Source: C00003060 sp964502635 (GTDB lineage: Bacteria > Desulfobacterota > Desulfobacteria > Desulfobacterales > C00003060). From it: 49,667 nucleotides of DNA. The position numbers and the translations under genes were made by a program. The notes under the pieces are model-generated. The model had not been told where the DNA came from and searched no databases. It was given only the letters and a program-made list of their open reading frames with translations. Shown piece by piece: positions 1 through 9,031 of this stretch. Every line of letters begins with the position of its first letter. The stretch's first letter is position 1. The stretch is from assembly GCA_964502635.1 (NCBI GenBank), contig CAZCXI010000009.1, forward strand, positions 1 through 49,667, in the 5' to 3' direction.

Positions 1-481
1 CCAATAGAAACCTGTCAGCTAACCCACTGATTTCTAAACTAACGAACTTGGCAAGGAAGCTGTTTTCCGCCTGAATCAAAAATCTTGGTAAGTCATCTGC
101 AGCCCAGTCAGACAGCCCTTTTGTCCTCGTTATCATTTGGAGATGTAACCGTTCTGGGACGCGATTTTCAAACCCCTCTCTGTTGTTATCTGTAGAATCT
201 AGGGGCAGGTGTGTTGAAAGGCGCTAGGTGGGTGGACGCTCCACGGCATGGCTGAACTATCGTTTGACAAACGGCTTATGTTGTCGTACCGTTTTTAAAA
301 AATGTTTTCAATTCAACTAGATGTTACCCTAGGTATCAGGGGAATTGTGATGCAGTCGGCGTTCCTGTTTAAATCCTCAGATTGGCCTGCCGGGTTTCAA
401 GCCCTCTTCGACGGTCTTTAGAGAACACCCTTCTTGCATTAATGAACGCCTCTAACGCATGAGAAAGGAGCTGGTTTTGTC
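1..481. other. Left-edge non-coding region with possible promoter
   Basis: I see no convincing gene here. A copy of GCTAACCCACTGATTT lies at 18-33 and recurs with one mismatch at 16265-16280 beside the tRNA-Pro gene. A possible sigma-70 promoter has a perfect TTGACA at 264-269 and a poor TACCGT at 287-292, 17 bases apart. Overlapping it is the small inverted repeat AAACGG (269-274) / CCGTTT (289-294), which could be an operator. AAAGGAG at 464-470 is the likely ribosome binding site of the next gene. The promoter is a weak call. Confidence 0.3.
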
Positions 482-2131
482 ATGTGTACTATCTGCGGAC
501 ACTTTGTTCAAGATGGAGAGATTCCGTCGACAGACATCTATGACATGTTGATGAAGATGGCCCACAGGGGCCCGGACACGCACGGGATCTGTCTAGATGG
601 CGACATCTATCGAGGCGACGAGATCGCTGATTTCAAGAACGTGGTATCCACCGAAAGCCATGTCGCTCTCGGTCATTCAAGGCTCAGGATCGTGGGCAAC
701 CAAAAACACACGCAGCCTTATGCTTCCTGTGATGGGAAACTCGTTTTGATCCACAATGGGGAGATCTATAATTACCAGAAACTCAGAAGTCTCCTTTTCA
801 AAAACCACGACATCAAGACGACAAGTGACAGTGAGGTGATTGTGCATTTGCTTGAAGAGACCTATCATGGAGACCTTATAGAGGCGATGCGCAAGGTACT
901 AGGGCTTCTAGATGGCATGTATACGATTGCCGTCACGGATGGCACGTCTCTTGTTGTGGCCAGAGATCCTATCGGGAAGAAACCCCTATATTATCTCCAG
1001 AATGGTAAAACCACCTACTTCGCTTCAGAGAAGAAGGCTTTGTGGAATGGTCAAAAAAACCCAAACAGGTTGTACCCAGGAGATATTCTTTGTGTTGATC
1101 AGTCTGGCTTAAAAGTAGAAGAAGGGTTTCATTTACAATTCCCGCAAATTGATATTGTTGACTTCCGCGAAGCGGTAGAGCTTTATAAAGAAACGCTCAT
1201 TGCGGCCGTCAGAAAAAGGTTAACAGGACTTACGGAATCCTATATAGGGGTGATTTTCTCCGGAGGCATTGATTCCGTGCTTGTGTCAAAGCTATTGCAG
1301 AGAGAGGGCAAGAACCTCATTTGTTATTGTACCGGAACCAAAGACTCTGGCGACATTGTGGCCGCGCGTTCTGTTGCCAAAGATCTTGGACTTGAGTTAA
1401 AGACCACGATCATTGACGAATCCATGGTCCAGCAAATTCTCCCTGAGATCATTCAAAATGTTGAAGAAAGCGGTCTACTCCAAGTCGAAGTAGCTATTCC
1501 CATGTATCTGGCTGCCAAACTGGCTGCAGACGATGACATCAGGGTGATGTTTACAGGACAGGCCGCAGACGAACTCTTCGCTGGCTACCCTTGGTACAAC
1601 GACGTATTAGACGAGTTTGGCTACCTGAGGCTTCATGAGAAGCTCTGGGAAGATCTTACATATCTATACACAGATACGCTGGAAAGAGAGGACAAACTGA
1701 CCATGGCTCACTCAATAGAACTCAGGGCGCCGTATCTGGATAGAGATGTGATTCAAACCGCTATGCGCATTTCGCCCAGGTTGAAACTTGAGGGGAAAGG
1801 GGATAGGCTCCGCAAAAGAGTCCACCGCCAAGCTGCCGTAGAGCTGGGGGTTCCCCCGTATCTCGCTTTCCGTGTAAAGGATCCGGCTCAGTCGGGATCT
1901 GGCATTCATGGCATAATACAAAAAGTCGCCAAGACGCATATTGAGACAATCGATCAGCAACTGGTCGATGAGAACATAGAAAGAGACAAGGGAAGCCTTT
2001 ATCGCTACGGAGAAGACTTATACGGCGAGGATGGCCCGCGTTTCTATTTGCAACAGATCGAAGAAGAAGTGAAGAACAAATACATACCACCATTCTTGGC
2101 ATCTGAGATGAGACAAGGCACGCTCCACTAA
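482..2131 (+). CDS. Asparagine synthetase-like glutamine amidotransferase
   Basis: This 549-residue protein has the class II amidotransferase plus AMP-forming synthetase layout. The start MCTICG places the nucleophile at Cys2, and HNGEIYNY near residues 91-98 is the glutaminase-domain signature. The PP-loop ATP motif SGGIDS is at about 260-265. The C-terminal part keeps SIELRAPYLD, typical of asparagine synthetases. The family transfers glutamine-derived ammonia to an adenylated carboxylate, classically aspartate. It is somewhat shorter than typical AsnB (about 550-620 residues). It precedes a nitrilase-like amidase and a sugar-type ABC transporter by 117 bases, so its acceptor need not be aspartate: it may amidate another acid. 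Start chosen at the only ATG that gives Cys2. Family assignment is firm; substrate is unknown. Confidence 0.88.
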   Translation: MCTICGHFVQDGEIPSTDIYDMLMKMAHRGPDTHGICLDGDIYRGDEIADFKNVVSTESHVALGHSRLRIVGNQKHTQPYASCDGKLVLIHNGEIYNYQKLRSLLFKNHDIKTTSDSEVIVHLLEETYHGDLIEAMRKVLGLLDGMYTIAVTDGTSLVVARDPIGKKPLYYLQNGKTTYFASEKKALWNGQKNPNRLYPGDILCVDQSGLKVEEGFHLQFPQIDIVDFREAVELYKETLIAAVRKRLTGLTESYIGVIFSGGIDSVLVSKLLQREGKNLICYCTGTKDSGDIVAARSVAKDLGLELKTTIIDESMVQQILPEIIQNVEESGLLQVEVAIPMYLAAKLAADDDIRVMFTGQAADELFAGYPWYNDVLDEFGYLRLHEKLWEDLTYLYTDTLEREDKLTMAHSIELRAPYLDRDVIQTAMRISPRLKLEGKGDRLRKRVHRQAAVELGVPPYLAFRVKDPAQSGSGIHGIIQKVAKTHIETIDQQLVDENIERDKGSLYRYGEDLYGEDGPRFYLQQIEEEVKNKYIPPFLASEMRQGTLH

Positions 2132-2248
2132 ACCTGTTTGGTGGTGACCGGGCTGCCTCCTGGTCTTCCACCAATGCTTGTGGATACGTTCAAATATTTG
2201 TTTGCGTTTCTGGATTGAGTGCCCAAAAAACCGGCAAGAGGATGATAC

Positions 2249-3130
2249 ATGGGTAGAAACAAATCAAGAAAAAAGATATGTGTGGCTCAGATAAACTTCA
2301 ATGCCAGGAACATTCAAACACATCTTTCAAAGATTGAGTCTGTCATTCAAGCGCATAAATCATTTGATCTCATCGTCTTTCCCGAGTTGATTCTTCATGG
2401 CCACCCTTCCATGGAAAAACCTGAGGGATTCCTATACAGGAGAATGAAGACGGTTCACAGGTCTATCTCCAAAGATCTCTACCAACTTGTCCAAGACGTT
2501 GACGCACGGGTCATCATTGGTGAGTCTAAGAGATGGGGAGAACGATATTACAACATGGCAACATATATCGACAGAAATACCATTCAGAGTTACATAAAAA
2601 CCCATGTTCATTGGACCGAACAATTCGTGCCCGGCAGACAGCTGAAGATTTTTGACACCCCTCTTGGCAAAATTGGGATTACGATCTGTTTTGATGGTGC
2701 CTTTTCAGAAGTCTGGAGGGTGTTGGCGCTCAAAGGTGCTGACGTGGTTGTGAATATTTCCGCGGTTCCCAAAGAGTTCCCCGTCAGTTATATGCGGCGG
2801 CGTCTTTCAGGAGCAGCCATATTTAATGAGGTCTACGTGATCTATGCCAATAGACCCGGGCCAATTTTCTCGGGTCACAGCGCGGTATTTAACCCCAAAG
2901 GAGAAACCATCAGCAAGGCTGGTCGAAGAGAGACAATCCTTGAAGCAGACATAGATTTGGCAGAGGTTGGCAGATGGCAGGAGCAAGAACCCATCTTTCC
3001 GTATAGGCGCCCCCTCCTTTATCGTGAGATTACGAACCGACACAGAGCCGAATCCGTGGTCACGGAAAGCCAGATTCGAGAAACTGAGACCTTCAGTCGT
3101 AGGGGAGAGGACCGGACAAGGGTCGCATGA
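2249..3130 (+). CDS. Nitrilase-superfamily carbon-nitrogen hydrolase
   Basis: This 293-residue protein carries the Glu-Lys-Cys triad of the nitrilase superfamily: Glu46 in FPELILHG, Lys117 in YIKTHVHW and Cys147 in ITICFDGAF. Members are cytoplasmic amidases, carbamoylases or ammonia-transfer domains that hydrolyse a non-peptide C-N bond. The ATG at 2249 follows AGAGG. Its stop overlaps the start of the solute-binding protein by four bases (ATGA at 3127-3130), so it is translationally coupled to an importer. With an amidotransferase upstream, this gene could cut or edit an amide made by, or imported for, the same pathway. The last 40 or so residues are hydrophilic and rich in Arg and Glu. The exact substrate cannot be read from the sequence. 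Confidence 0.85.
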   Translation: MGRNKSRKKICVAQINFNARNIQTHLSKIESVIQAHKSFDLIVFPELILHGHPSMEKPEGFLYRRMKTVHRSISKDLYQLVQDVDARVIIGESKRWGERYYNMATYIDRNTIQSYIKTHVHWTEQFVPGRQLKIFDTPLGKIGITICFDGAFSEVWRVLALKGADVVVNISAVPKEFPVSYMRRRLSGAAIFNEVYVIYANRPGPIFSGHSAVFNPKGETISKAGRRETILEADIDLAEVGRWQEQEPIFPYRRPLLYREITNRHRAESVVTESQIRETETFSRRGEDRTRVA

Positions 3131-4422
3131 ATTGGAGGCCCCTCACGAAAACGATTCGCCTGTTCATCCTTCTGGCTATAGTTTTCCTTAGTGTGCCCTC
3201 ACGGGCTTCAGAGCCTCAGACCATCGTCTTCCTCATGTGGAAGCCGAATCAACCTGAAGTCCGGGAACGTCTCATTGAACGTTTTCATGAGACACACCCG
3301 AATATCCGGGTCCAGGTCCAGATTGGCCCCCATTCATCCACCGAATTTCATGCCATCGTGACCCAGCGGCTAAAAAACAAAGACACGTCCGTGGATGTCT
3401 TCCTCATGGACGTCATTTGGCCAGCAGAGTTTGCCAGTGCTGGATGGGCCGTGGACCTCACATCGAGATTCTCAAAGAAAGCACAAAAAGCATTCCTGCC
3501 TGCCACCATTGCTGCCAATACTTACCATGGCAGAATATATGGCGTTCCATATTTTCTGGACGCAGGTCTTTTCTACTACCGAAAAGACTTGCTGGATAAA
3601 TACAGCTTTGATCCTCCGAAATCCTGGCATGACATGCTTGCTCAAGGAAAAGCTATACTCAAAGGAGAAGCCGATCCAACTCTGCACATATTCTCAGCAC
3701 AGTTTAAGCAGTACGAGGGTTTGGTATGTGACATGCTGGAGTTCATCTGGTCTCATGGTGGCCGTATCATCGATCAGCGTACTGGCAAGGTTCTGGTGGC
3801 CGAGCCTCCGTCCATCCAAGCGGTCACCTTTGTTCGTGATCAAATCATTGGGAAAGCCGCTCCTCAAGGTGTTATCAACTACGAAGAGCCGGAATCGTTG
3901 GAAGTCTTTCTTCAAGGCAAGGCCGTATTCCACAGAAACTGGCCCCATGCCTGGACTGTAGCCAATGATCCTGAGAGGTCCAAGGTGGCCGGCAGAGTGG
4001 GTGTGGGAACCCTTCCAGCCTTCCCAGGGCATCGTCCGGCGGCAGCCCTTGGAGGATGGCAGTTCGGAATAAGCCGATGGTCAGAGCATGTCGAGGAGGC
4101 CTGGGAATTCGTCGAATTCATGACTTCATTCGACAGCCAAGAAATCCTGGCGATACAGGCTGGATTAGCTCCCACGCGGGTTGCAGTATACAAGGACCCA
4201 GTGGTGCAGGACAAAATGCCTCATTTGAAAGACTTTCTCCCCGCTTTCAAGAGCGCGAGGCCTCGACCGGTTTCTCCTTTATACCCCATGATCAGTCAGG
4301 AACTGCAGCGTTTTTTCAGCCGGGCTATTGCAGAGAGTAAAACGGATGTCCAAAACCTGGCCCAGGCGACTTCAGCCAGGATCAGAAGGGTGGTCCAAAT
4401 GGAGGCAGCGGTTCGGCGGTGA
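3127..4422 (+). CDS. ABC transporter sugar-type solute-binding protein
   Basis: A 431-residue extracellular solute-binding protein of the family that binds malto-oligosaccharides, trehalose and other sugars. An N-terminal signal peptide (RPLTKTIRLFILLAIVF, cleavage probably after SRA near residue 28) sends it to the periplasm. The mature part begins with IVFLMWKPNQPEVRERLIERF, followed by the common pattern in which a target is chosen by a Phe-x-Glu-x-His-Pro segment. VDVFLMDVIWPAEFASAGW at about 90-108 is characteristic of CUT1 binding proteins. It overlaps the nitrilase gene by ATGA and the first permease by GTGA. There is no lipobox Cys. The ligand is unknown; neighbouring amide enzymes leave open an amidated or amino sugar. 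Confidence 0.88.
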   Translation: MNWRPLTKTIRLFILLAIVFLSVPSRASEPQTIVFLMWKPNQPEVRERLIERFHETHPNIRVQVQIGPHSSTEFHAIVTQRLKNKDTSVDVFLMDVIWPAEFASAGWAVDLTSRFSKKAQKAFLPATIAANTYHGRIYGVPYFLDAGLFYYRKDLLDKYSFDPPKSWHDMLAQGKAILKGEADPTLHIFSAQFKQYEGLVCDMLEFIWSHGGRIIDQRTGKVLVAEPPSIQAVTFVRDQIIGKAAPQGVINYEEPESLEVFLQGKAVFHRNWPHAWTVANDPERSKVAGRVGVGTLPAFPGHRPAAALGGWQFGISRWSEHVEEAWEFVEFMTSFDSQEILAIQAGLAPTRVAVYKDPVVQDKMPHLKDFLPAFKSARPRPVSPLYPMISQELQRFFSRAIAESKTDVQNLAQATSARIRRVVQMEAAVRR

Positions 4423-5306
4423 TTCCTAAGGACCGCAAACTCTACCTGGCCCTCCTTGCCCCGACCCTACTGGTGCTCCTTGTCTTTATCGTAGCACCTA
4501 TCACCCAGTCGATCATTTCTAGCTTTCATCGGATCATCATAGGGCTCCCCCAGCTCAACTCCCCTTTTATTGGCCTCGAGAACTACCAGGAACTCTTTCA
4601 CGATTCAGTCGCGCGCCATTCGTTTTGGGTGACATTGTTGTTTGTCTCCACCACTACGTTTTTCGAGCTTCTTCTGGGTCTCCTTCTTGCCCTGTTAATC
4701 CACCATCGATTTCCCGGCCGTGGGAGCCTTCGTGCATGTGTGCTCATTCCCTGGGCAATCCCTACAGTGGTTTCCGCGCAGATGTGGCGATTCCTATTCA
4801 ACGACGCCTACGGTATGATCAATTATGCCATCTTCGGTCATGGCGTAGCTCACTATATCCCCTGGCTGGCCAAGCCGGGTACGGCTCTATTCGCCATTAT
4901 TCTGGCAGACATCTGGAAGACCTCGTCTTTTGCAGCCCTGTTGATACTGGCTGGTCTCCAGATCATTCCTGAGGAACTATATCAGGCGGCGAAAGTAGAC
5001 GGGGCAAGCATGTGGCGGCGGTTTTGGCACGTCACCTGGCCTCTGATCCGTCCGGCAATCCTCGTGGCTCTTCTATTCCGGACCATTGATGCCTTCCGGG
5101 TCTTTGATCTGGCTTTTGTGATGACCCAGGGAGGGCCGGCAGATGCAACCAACGTGCTCCAACTTTACGGATATAAGAAAATGTTCGTTGAGGGATGGAT
5201 GGGATACGGTTCGACCATATCGGTGAGTGTTTTCGTCATTGTTTTGGTCCTCGCTGTTGTTTACGTGCGCATGGTAGGGCGACGCCTATTGGAGGCGAGT
5301 CTATGA
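4419..5306 (+). CDS. ABC transporter permease, MalF-like
   Basis: This 295-residue inner-membrane permease starts at a GTG overlapping the previous stop. Hydrophobic segments are visible near residues 8-28, 70-95, 105-125, 155-175, 205-225 and 260-285, which fits the six-segment MalF-type core. The EAA cytoplasmic loop is EELYQAAKVDGASMWRRF, the docking site for the ATPase. It lacks the large periplasmic insertion of E. coli MalF. Together with the next two genes it forms a standard CUT1 importer. Confidence 0.88.
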   Translation: MIPKDRKLYLALLAPTLLVLLVFIVAPITQSIISSFHRIIIGLPQLNSPFIGLENYQELFHDSVARHSFWVTLLFVSTTTFFELLLGLLLALLIHHRFPGRGSLRACVLIPWAIPTVVSAQMWRFLFNDAYGMINYAIFGHGVAHYIPWLAKPGTALFAIILADIWKTSSFAALLILAGLQIIPEELYQAAKVDGASMWRRFWHVTWPLIRPAILVALLFRTIDAFRVFDLAFVMTQGGPADATNVLQLYGYKKMFVEGWMGYGSTISVSVFVIVLVLAVVYVRMVGRRLLEASL

Positions 5307-6130
5307 AGAAAGGCTGGTTAAAAAAGGGAGCTCTTGTCGTAGGTGTTCTCATGGCCATTTTTTTCTCCCTAGTTCCTTTCTTGCTGTTCGTGTCATCGGC
5401 TTTCAAGACTCAGACCCAGGTGACTGCCATACCGCCACAGCTGTGGCCCTCCTTTGACATAGACTTTTTTCGTTCAGCCATTGTTCGCTATGATATCTTA
5501 GGCTATCTAGTCAATTCCATCGTTGTGGCAGGTTCCACAACATTGGTCACCATCTTGTTGGGCACGCTGGCGGGTTACGCACTGGCCAGACTGCCTCGGC
5601 CATGGGCACATTTCAGCCTTATGTTGATCTTGGCTTGCGCCATGTTTCCGCAGATTGCCATCGTGGGGCCCGTTTGGCAGTTACTCCGGTGGCTGGGTTG
5701 GCTCAACACCTACCAAGGATTGGTGCTGCCGTATGTGGCCCTCACACTACCTTTGACTGTTTGGATTTTGGCCCTTTTTTTTCGAGAGATGCCCGAGGAG
5801 CTCGAGGCTGCAGCATTGGTGGATGGTTGTTCCAGAATTGAGGCTCTCGTAAAAGTGATCGTACCGCTATCGGCTCCGGGACTATTTACGGCTGCCATCT
5901 TAACATTCATCTATGCATGGAATGAGTTTTTTCTTGCTCTCCTGATTGTCACGGATCCTGCAAGACAGACGATGCCTGTGGGTATTGCCCTTTTTCAAGG
6001 AGAACACACGGTGCCATGGGGAGAGATTGCCGCGGCCTCGTTGATTACGACTGCCCCTCTGGTTGTCTTGGTCTTGCTCTTTCAGCAGCGCATTGTCACC
6101 GGCCTTTCTGCCGGAGCTATTAAGGGATGA
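5303..6130 (+). CDS. ABC transporter permease, MalG-like
   Basis: The start chosen is the ATG at 5303, which overlaps the MalF-like stop (ATGA) and gives MKKGWLKKGALVVGVL, a typical first membrane segment; a longer reading frame from 5195 would run far into the upstream gene. The 275-residue product has about six membrane segments and the EAA loop EELEAAALVDGCSRIEA, which contacts the ATPase. It is the second half of the heterodimeric translocation pore. The end is separated from the ATPase start by four bases. Confidence 0.88.
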   Translation: MKKGWLKKGALVVGVLMAIFFSLVPFLLFVSSAFKTQTQVTAIPPQLWPSFDIDFFRSAIVRYDILGYLVNSIVVAGSTTLVTILLGTLAGYALARLPRPWAHFSLMLILACAMFPQIAIVGPVWQLLRWLGWLNTYQGLVLPYVALTLPLTVWILALFFREMPEELEAAALVDGCSRIEALVKVIVPLSAPGLFTAAILTFIYAWNEFFLALLIVTDPARQTMPVGIALFQGEHTVPWGEIAAASLITTAPLVVLVLLFQQRIVTGLSAGAIKG

Positions 6131-6134
6131 GCAC

Positions 6135-7199
6135 ATGGCCTCTTTGAATCTAGATGGCGTTAGCAGGCGATTTGGAAACGTAACCGCATTATCCGACGTG
6201 AGTCTGCATGTAGATGATGGAGAGTTCTGCGTCCTTCTCGGTCCATCGGGCTGTGGTAAAAGCACTCTCTTACAAATCGTGGCCGGGCTGGATCGTCAGG
6301 ATAAGGGCTCTGTCTTGCTCGATGGCAAAGTGGTGGATGAACTTGCGCCACGAGAGCGGGATGTAGCCATGGTCTTTCAAAGCTACGCGCTTTATCCTCA
6401 CATGACCGTATCTCAAAATTTGGGTTTCGGGCTTCGGATGCGAGGCATAGCCGAGCAGAAAATACAACACAAGGTTCAAGAGACGGCCCGCCTGCTTGGC
6501 ATTGAACACCTCCTAGCCCGCAAACCCCGGCAGCTTTCGGGCGGGCAACGGCAAAGGGTGGCAATGGGCCGCGCCCTCGTCCGGCGTCCCAGACTATTTC
6601 TTCTTGACGAACCCCTGAGCAACTTAGATGCTCAGCTGCGGATCAACGTTCGTTTGGAGTTGAAAAGACTCCACAGACAGATCAATACGACCACCATCTA
6701 TGTCACCCATGATCAGGTAGAGGCGATGACGTTGGGTGACAAGGTTGTCGTCATGCGACAGGGACGCGTCCACCAAATCGGCACACCTGCGATGATCTAT
6801 GATCAGCCGGCAGACACCTTTGTGGCCAGCTTCGTGGGGTCGCCTATGATGAATCTGTTCGAGGGAGAAGTCATCCGAGAAGGCAAGTATCTTAGGTTTC
6901 GATGTGACGATTTTTCAGTCGATGTCAGAAAGCTTCCCAAAGATCTGATGGGAAAAACAGTGGAGATTGGGGTGCGTCCCGAAGACATAGAATTTCGAAC
7001 GAATCAGGAAGCTAATCTTTCGGCGCGGGTGGAGATGCTAAGCAACGCGGGCGCTGAAAAATATGTCCATGCACGGTTAGGAAGGAAACCGATCACGGTT
7101 AGAGCTTCAAAAGATGCCACATACAGCGCGGGGCAGGTGATTTCTCTTTTTATTCATCCAGACAAGTTACACGTCTTTCACGAAGGTCAAAGGATCTGA
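6135..7199 (+). CDS. ABC transporter ATPase, MalK/UgpC-like
   Basis: The start is the ATG at 6135 (MASLNLDGVSRRFG), just after the MalG-like stop. The 354-residue protein has Walker A GPSGCGKST at 36-44, the Q-loop FQSYALYPH at 81-89, the signature LSGGQRQRV at 134-142, Walker B LFLLDEP at 154-160 and a His switch in YVTHDQVEAM. The C-terminal TOBE/OB region (VEIGVRPEDIEF) matches the CUT1 subfamily, where it can serve regulatory contacts. It energises the two permeases upstream. This is the last gene of the compact operon that begins at the nitrilase-like gene. No transporter-specific regulator lies inside the operon; a sigma-54 activator gene follows after 149 bases. Confidence 0.9.
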   Translation: MASLNLDGVSRRFGNVTALSDVSLHVDDGEFCVLLGPSGCGKSTLLQIVAGLDRQDKGSVLLDGKVVDELAPRERDVAMVFQSYALYPHMTVSQNLGFGLRMRGIAEQKIQHKVQETARLLGIEHLLARKPRQLSGGQRQRVAMGRALVRRPRLFLLDEPLSNLDAQLRINVRLELKRLHRQINTTTIYVTHDQVEAMTLGDKVVVMRQGRVHQIGTPAMIYDQPADTFVASFVGSPMMNLFEGEVIREGKYLRFRCDDFSVDVRKLPKDLMGKTVEIGVRPEDIEFRTNQEANLSARVEMLSNAGAEKYVHARLGRKPITVRASKDATYSAGQVISLFIHPDKLHVFHEGQRI

Positions 7200-7348
7200 G
7201 AGCTCAAGCCCCCGGGTTACCCTTGCCGTGCTTCTGGTGTATGAACTGATTGGAAATGAAAACAGGTCGGGCATGATCTTTCGATTGTGCGGCCCTGCTG
7301 TGAAGCTTGTGATGTCCACGGTTTTCATTGGAAGAAATAAGGCATGTT

Positions 7349-8767
7349 ATGGCCAAGGTGCTAATCATTGATGACAACACCGCCTTTTGTGGCATGCTCC
7401 AACAGGTGGCACAGCGGATGGAGCACGATGTAACGAGTGCCCACCTCCTTCACAAAGGGCTCAGAGTCGCTCGTTCCGAAAGCTTTGATGTCGTATTTCT
7501 CAGCGCACGGATGCCCGATGGCCATGGGTTGGATGTTTTGCCGCAGATTGTTGAAACGCCGTCTTCCCCCGAAGTCATTGTCATCAGTGATTCCGGCGAT
7601 CCTGACGAAGCCGAGGTGGCAATCAAAAGGGGCGCCTGGGACTATGTTGAGCGCCCGTTGTCAGAGAAGGCGATCGCCCTACCACTGGTTCGCGCCCTAC
7701 AATACCAGGCGAGAAAAGTATCCCCAAAGCCCTCTGTCAGTTTAAAGAAGGAGACTTTTGAGGGGATCATAGGAAATAGCCCAGCCATAAGGGCTTGCCT
7801 GAAAGTCGTGGCCCAGGCTGCCGACAGTGACGCCAGTGTCCTGATCGCAGGGGAAACCGGTACCGGCAAAGAACTCTTTGCATGGGCTATTCACAATAAC
7901 AGTGCCCGCGCTGAAAAGAACTTTGTGGTCGTTGACTGTGCCGCCTTGCCCGAAACCCTTGTGGAGAGCACACTTTTTGGCCATGAGAGGGGAGCTTATA
8001 CTGGAGCAGAAAAAGCCCGTGGCGGCCTCATCTTGCAGGCCAATGGGGGCACGCTGTTCCTGGACGAGGTGGGGGAGCTACCCTTTCCTCTTCAGAAAAC
8101 GTTTCTCAGGGTACTTGAGGAACACCGTTTCCGACCCGTCGGTCGTAAGCAAGAGATAGAGAGCGATTTTAGACTCATTGCAGCCTCTAACCGGGGTCTT
8201 GACGACATGGTGCAGCGTAAGCTGTTCCGTAGGGATCTCCTCTTTCGCATCCGGTCCTTGACGATTGAGTTGCCCCCACTAAAGAAGCGTACCGAAGATA
8301 TAAGAGATTTGGTTGAGCACCACGTAGCGCAATTGTGTGAAGAATACGGGATAGAGAAAAAGGAGTTTTCTCCTGAATTCTTTCCCGCACTGGCTAGCTA
8401 CGACTGGCCTGGCAATGTCCGAGAACTAGTCAAAGCCTTGGAGAGTGCTATCGTATCAGCGCGACACGAACCGATGGTTTTCCCAATACACCTTCCGACC
8501 GAGATTCGTGCGAAGATGGCCCGGACCTCAGTCGGTGATGAACATGTTGGAACACGAAAACGTCAAACAATTACTAACCGTAAGCAAACACTCCCCAGGC
8601 TGGTGGCATTGCGAGAAGCGGCTGTTGCTGAAGTGGAAAAAAACTACCTGGAAGACCTCATGTCGCTAACCGGAGGCAAGATAAAGGAGGCTTGTAGGAT
8701 ATCCGGTCTGTCTCGATCCCGCCTGTACGACCTTCTCAAAAAGCATCACGTGCCCACATCGGGTTAA
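7349..8767 (+). CDS. Sigma-54 activator with degenerate receiver
   Basis: An NtrC-family enhancer-binding protein of 472 residues from the ATG at 7349; a TTG at 7328 would add seven residues. Residues 3-120 are a receiver fold, with DD at 8-9. The phosphorylatable Asp is Ser52 (VVFLSARMPDG) and the conserved Lys is Arg102 (YVERPLS), so ordinary aspartyl phosphorylation looks impossible. The AAA+ domain is intact, with Walker A GETGTGKE at 168-175 and the sigma-54 contact loop GAYTGA at 215-220. A Fis-type helix-turn-helix closes the protein (EACRISGLSRSRLYDLLKK). It should activate sigma-54 promoters, perhaps by a ligand or partner rather than phosphate. Tandem 20-base repeats and a -24/-12-like site directly downstream are candidate targets. 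Confidence 0.9.
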   Translation: MAKVLIIDDNTAFCGMLQQVAQRMEHDVTSAHLLHKGLRVARSESFDVVFLSARMPDGHGLDVLPQIVETPSSPEVIVISDSGDPDEAEVAIKRGAWDYVERPLSEKAIALPLVRALQYQARKVSPKPSVSLKKETFEGIIGNSPAIRACLKVVAQAADSDASVLIAGETGTGKELFAWAIHNNSARAEKNFVVVDCAALPETLVESTLFGHERGAYTGAEKARGGLILQANGGTLFLDEVGELPFPLQKTFLRVLEEHRFRPVGRKQEIESDFRLIAASNRGLDDMVQRKLFRRDLLFRIRSLTIELPPLKKRTEDIRDLVEHHVAQLCEEYGIEKKEFSPEFFPALASYDWPGNVRELVKALESAIVSARHEPMVFPIHLPTEIRAKMARTSVGDEHVGTRKRQTITNRKQTLPRLVALREAAVAEVEKNYLEDLMSLTGGKIKEACRISGLSRSRLYDLLKKHHVPTSG

Positions 8768-8800
8768 TCTCCTTTCTTACAATCCCACGCTTAGGCGTCC

Positions 8801-8840
8801 TGTTTCATCGGATTTTTTCCTGTTTCATCGGATTTTTTCC
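8801..8840 (+). repeat. Two exact 20-base tandem repeats, possible activator sites
   Basis: TGTTTCATCGGATTTTTTCC occurs twice, head to tail, at 8801-8820 and 8821-8840. A third degenerate unit starts at 8841 (TGTGCCGCCGGACAATTT). The repeats lie about 105-140 bases upstream of a -24/-12-like promoter, which is a usual distance for enhancer sites of sigma-54 activators. That role is inferred. The repeats themselves are read directly. Confidence 0.6.
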
Positions 8841-8942
8841 TGTGCCGCCGGACAATTTGAGTCCTCCCCGCCATCTTCTGGCCTGCCCCTTTAGTGACAC
8901 AAGTATACAGGATAACGACTTAAAATGGATGTTTTAGGGTGC

Positions 8943-8957
8943 TGGCATATATTTTGT
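8943..8957 (+). promoter_or_regulatory. Candidate sigma-54 (-24/-12) promoter
   Basis: TGGCATATATTTTGT has the GG at 8944-8945 and the -12 pair GT at 8956-8957, ten bases apart as sigma-54 requires. The -24 half is good (TGGCAT). The -12 half is TTGT rather than the consensus TTGC. The start of the next gene lies 75 bases downstream, and tandem repeats lie upstream. Confidence 0.5.
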
Positions 8958-9031
8958 GTACGCATTCCGTAATGGCGGGCAACATACGGTTACCTCATGG
9001 CGGCAACCGATCTCTAAAGGAGACACAGAGG

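Noticed and set aside
8801..8840. CRISPR array
   Set aside because: Two head-to-tail copies without spacers and without cas genes; this is a simple tandem duplication.
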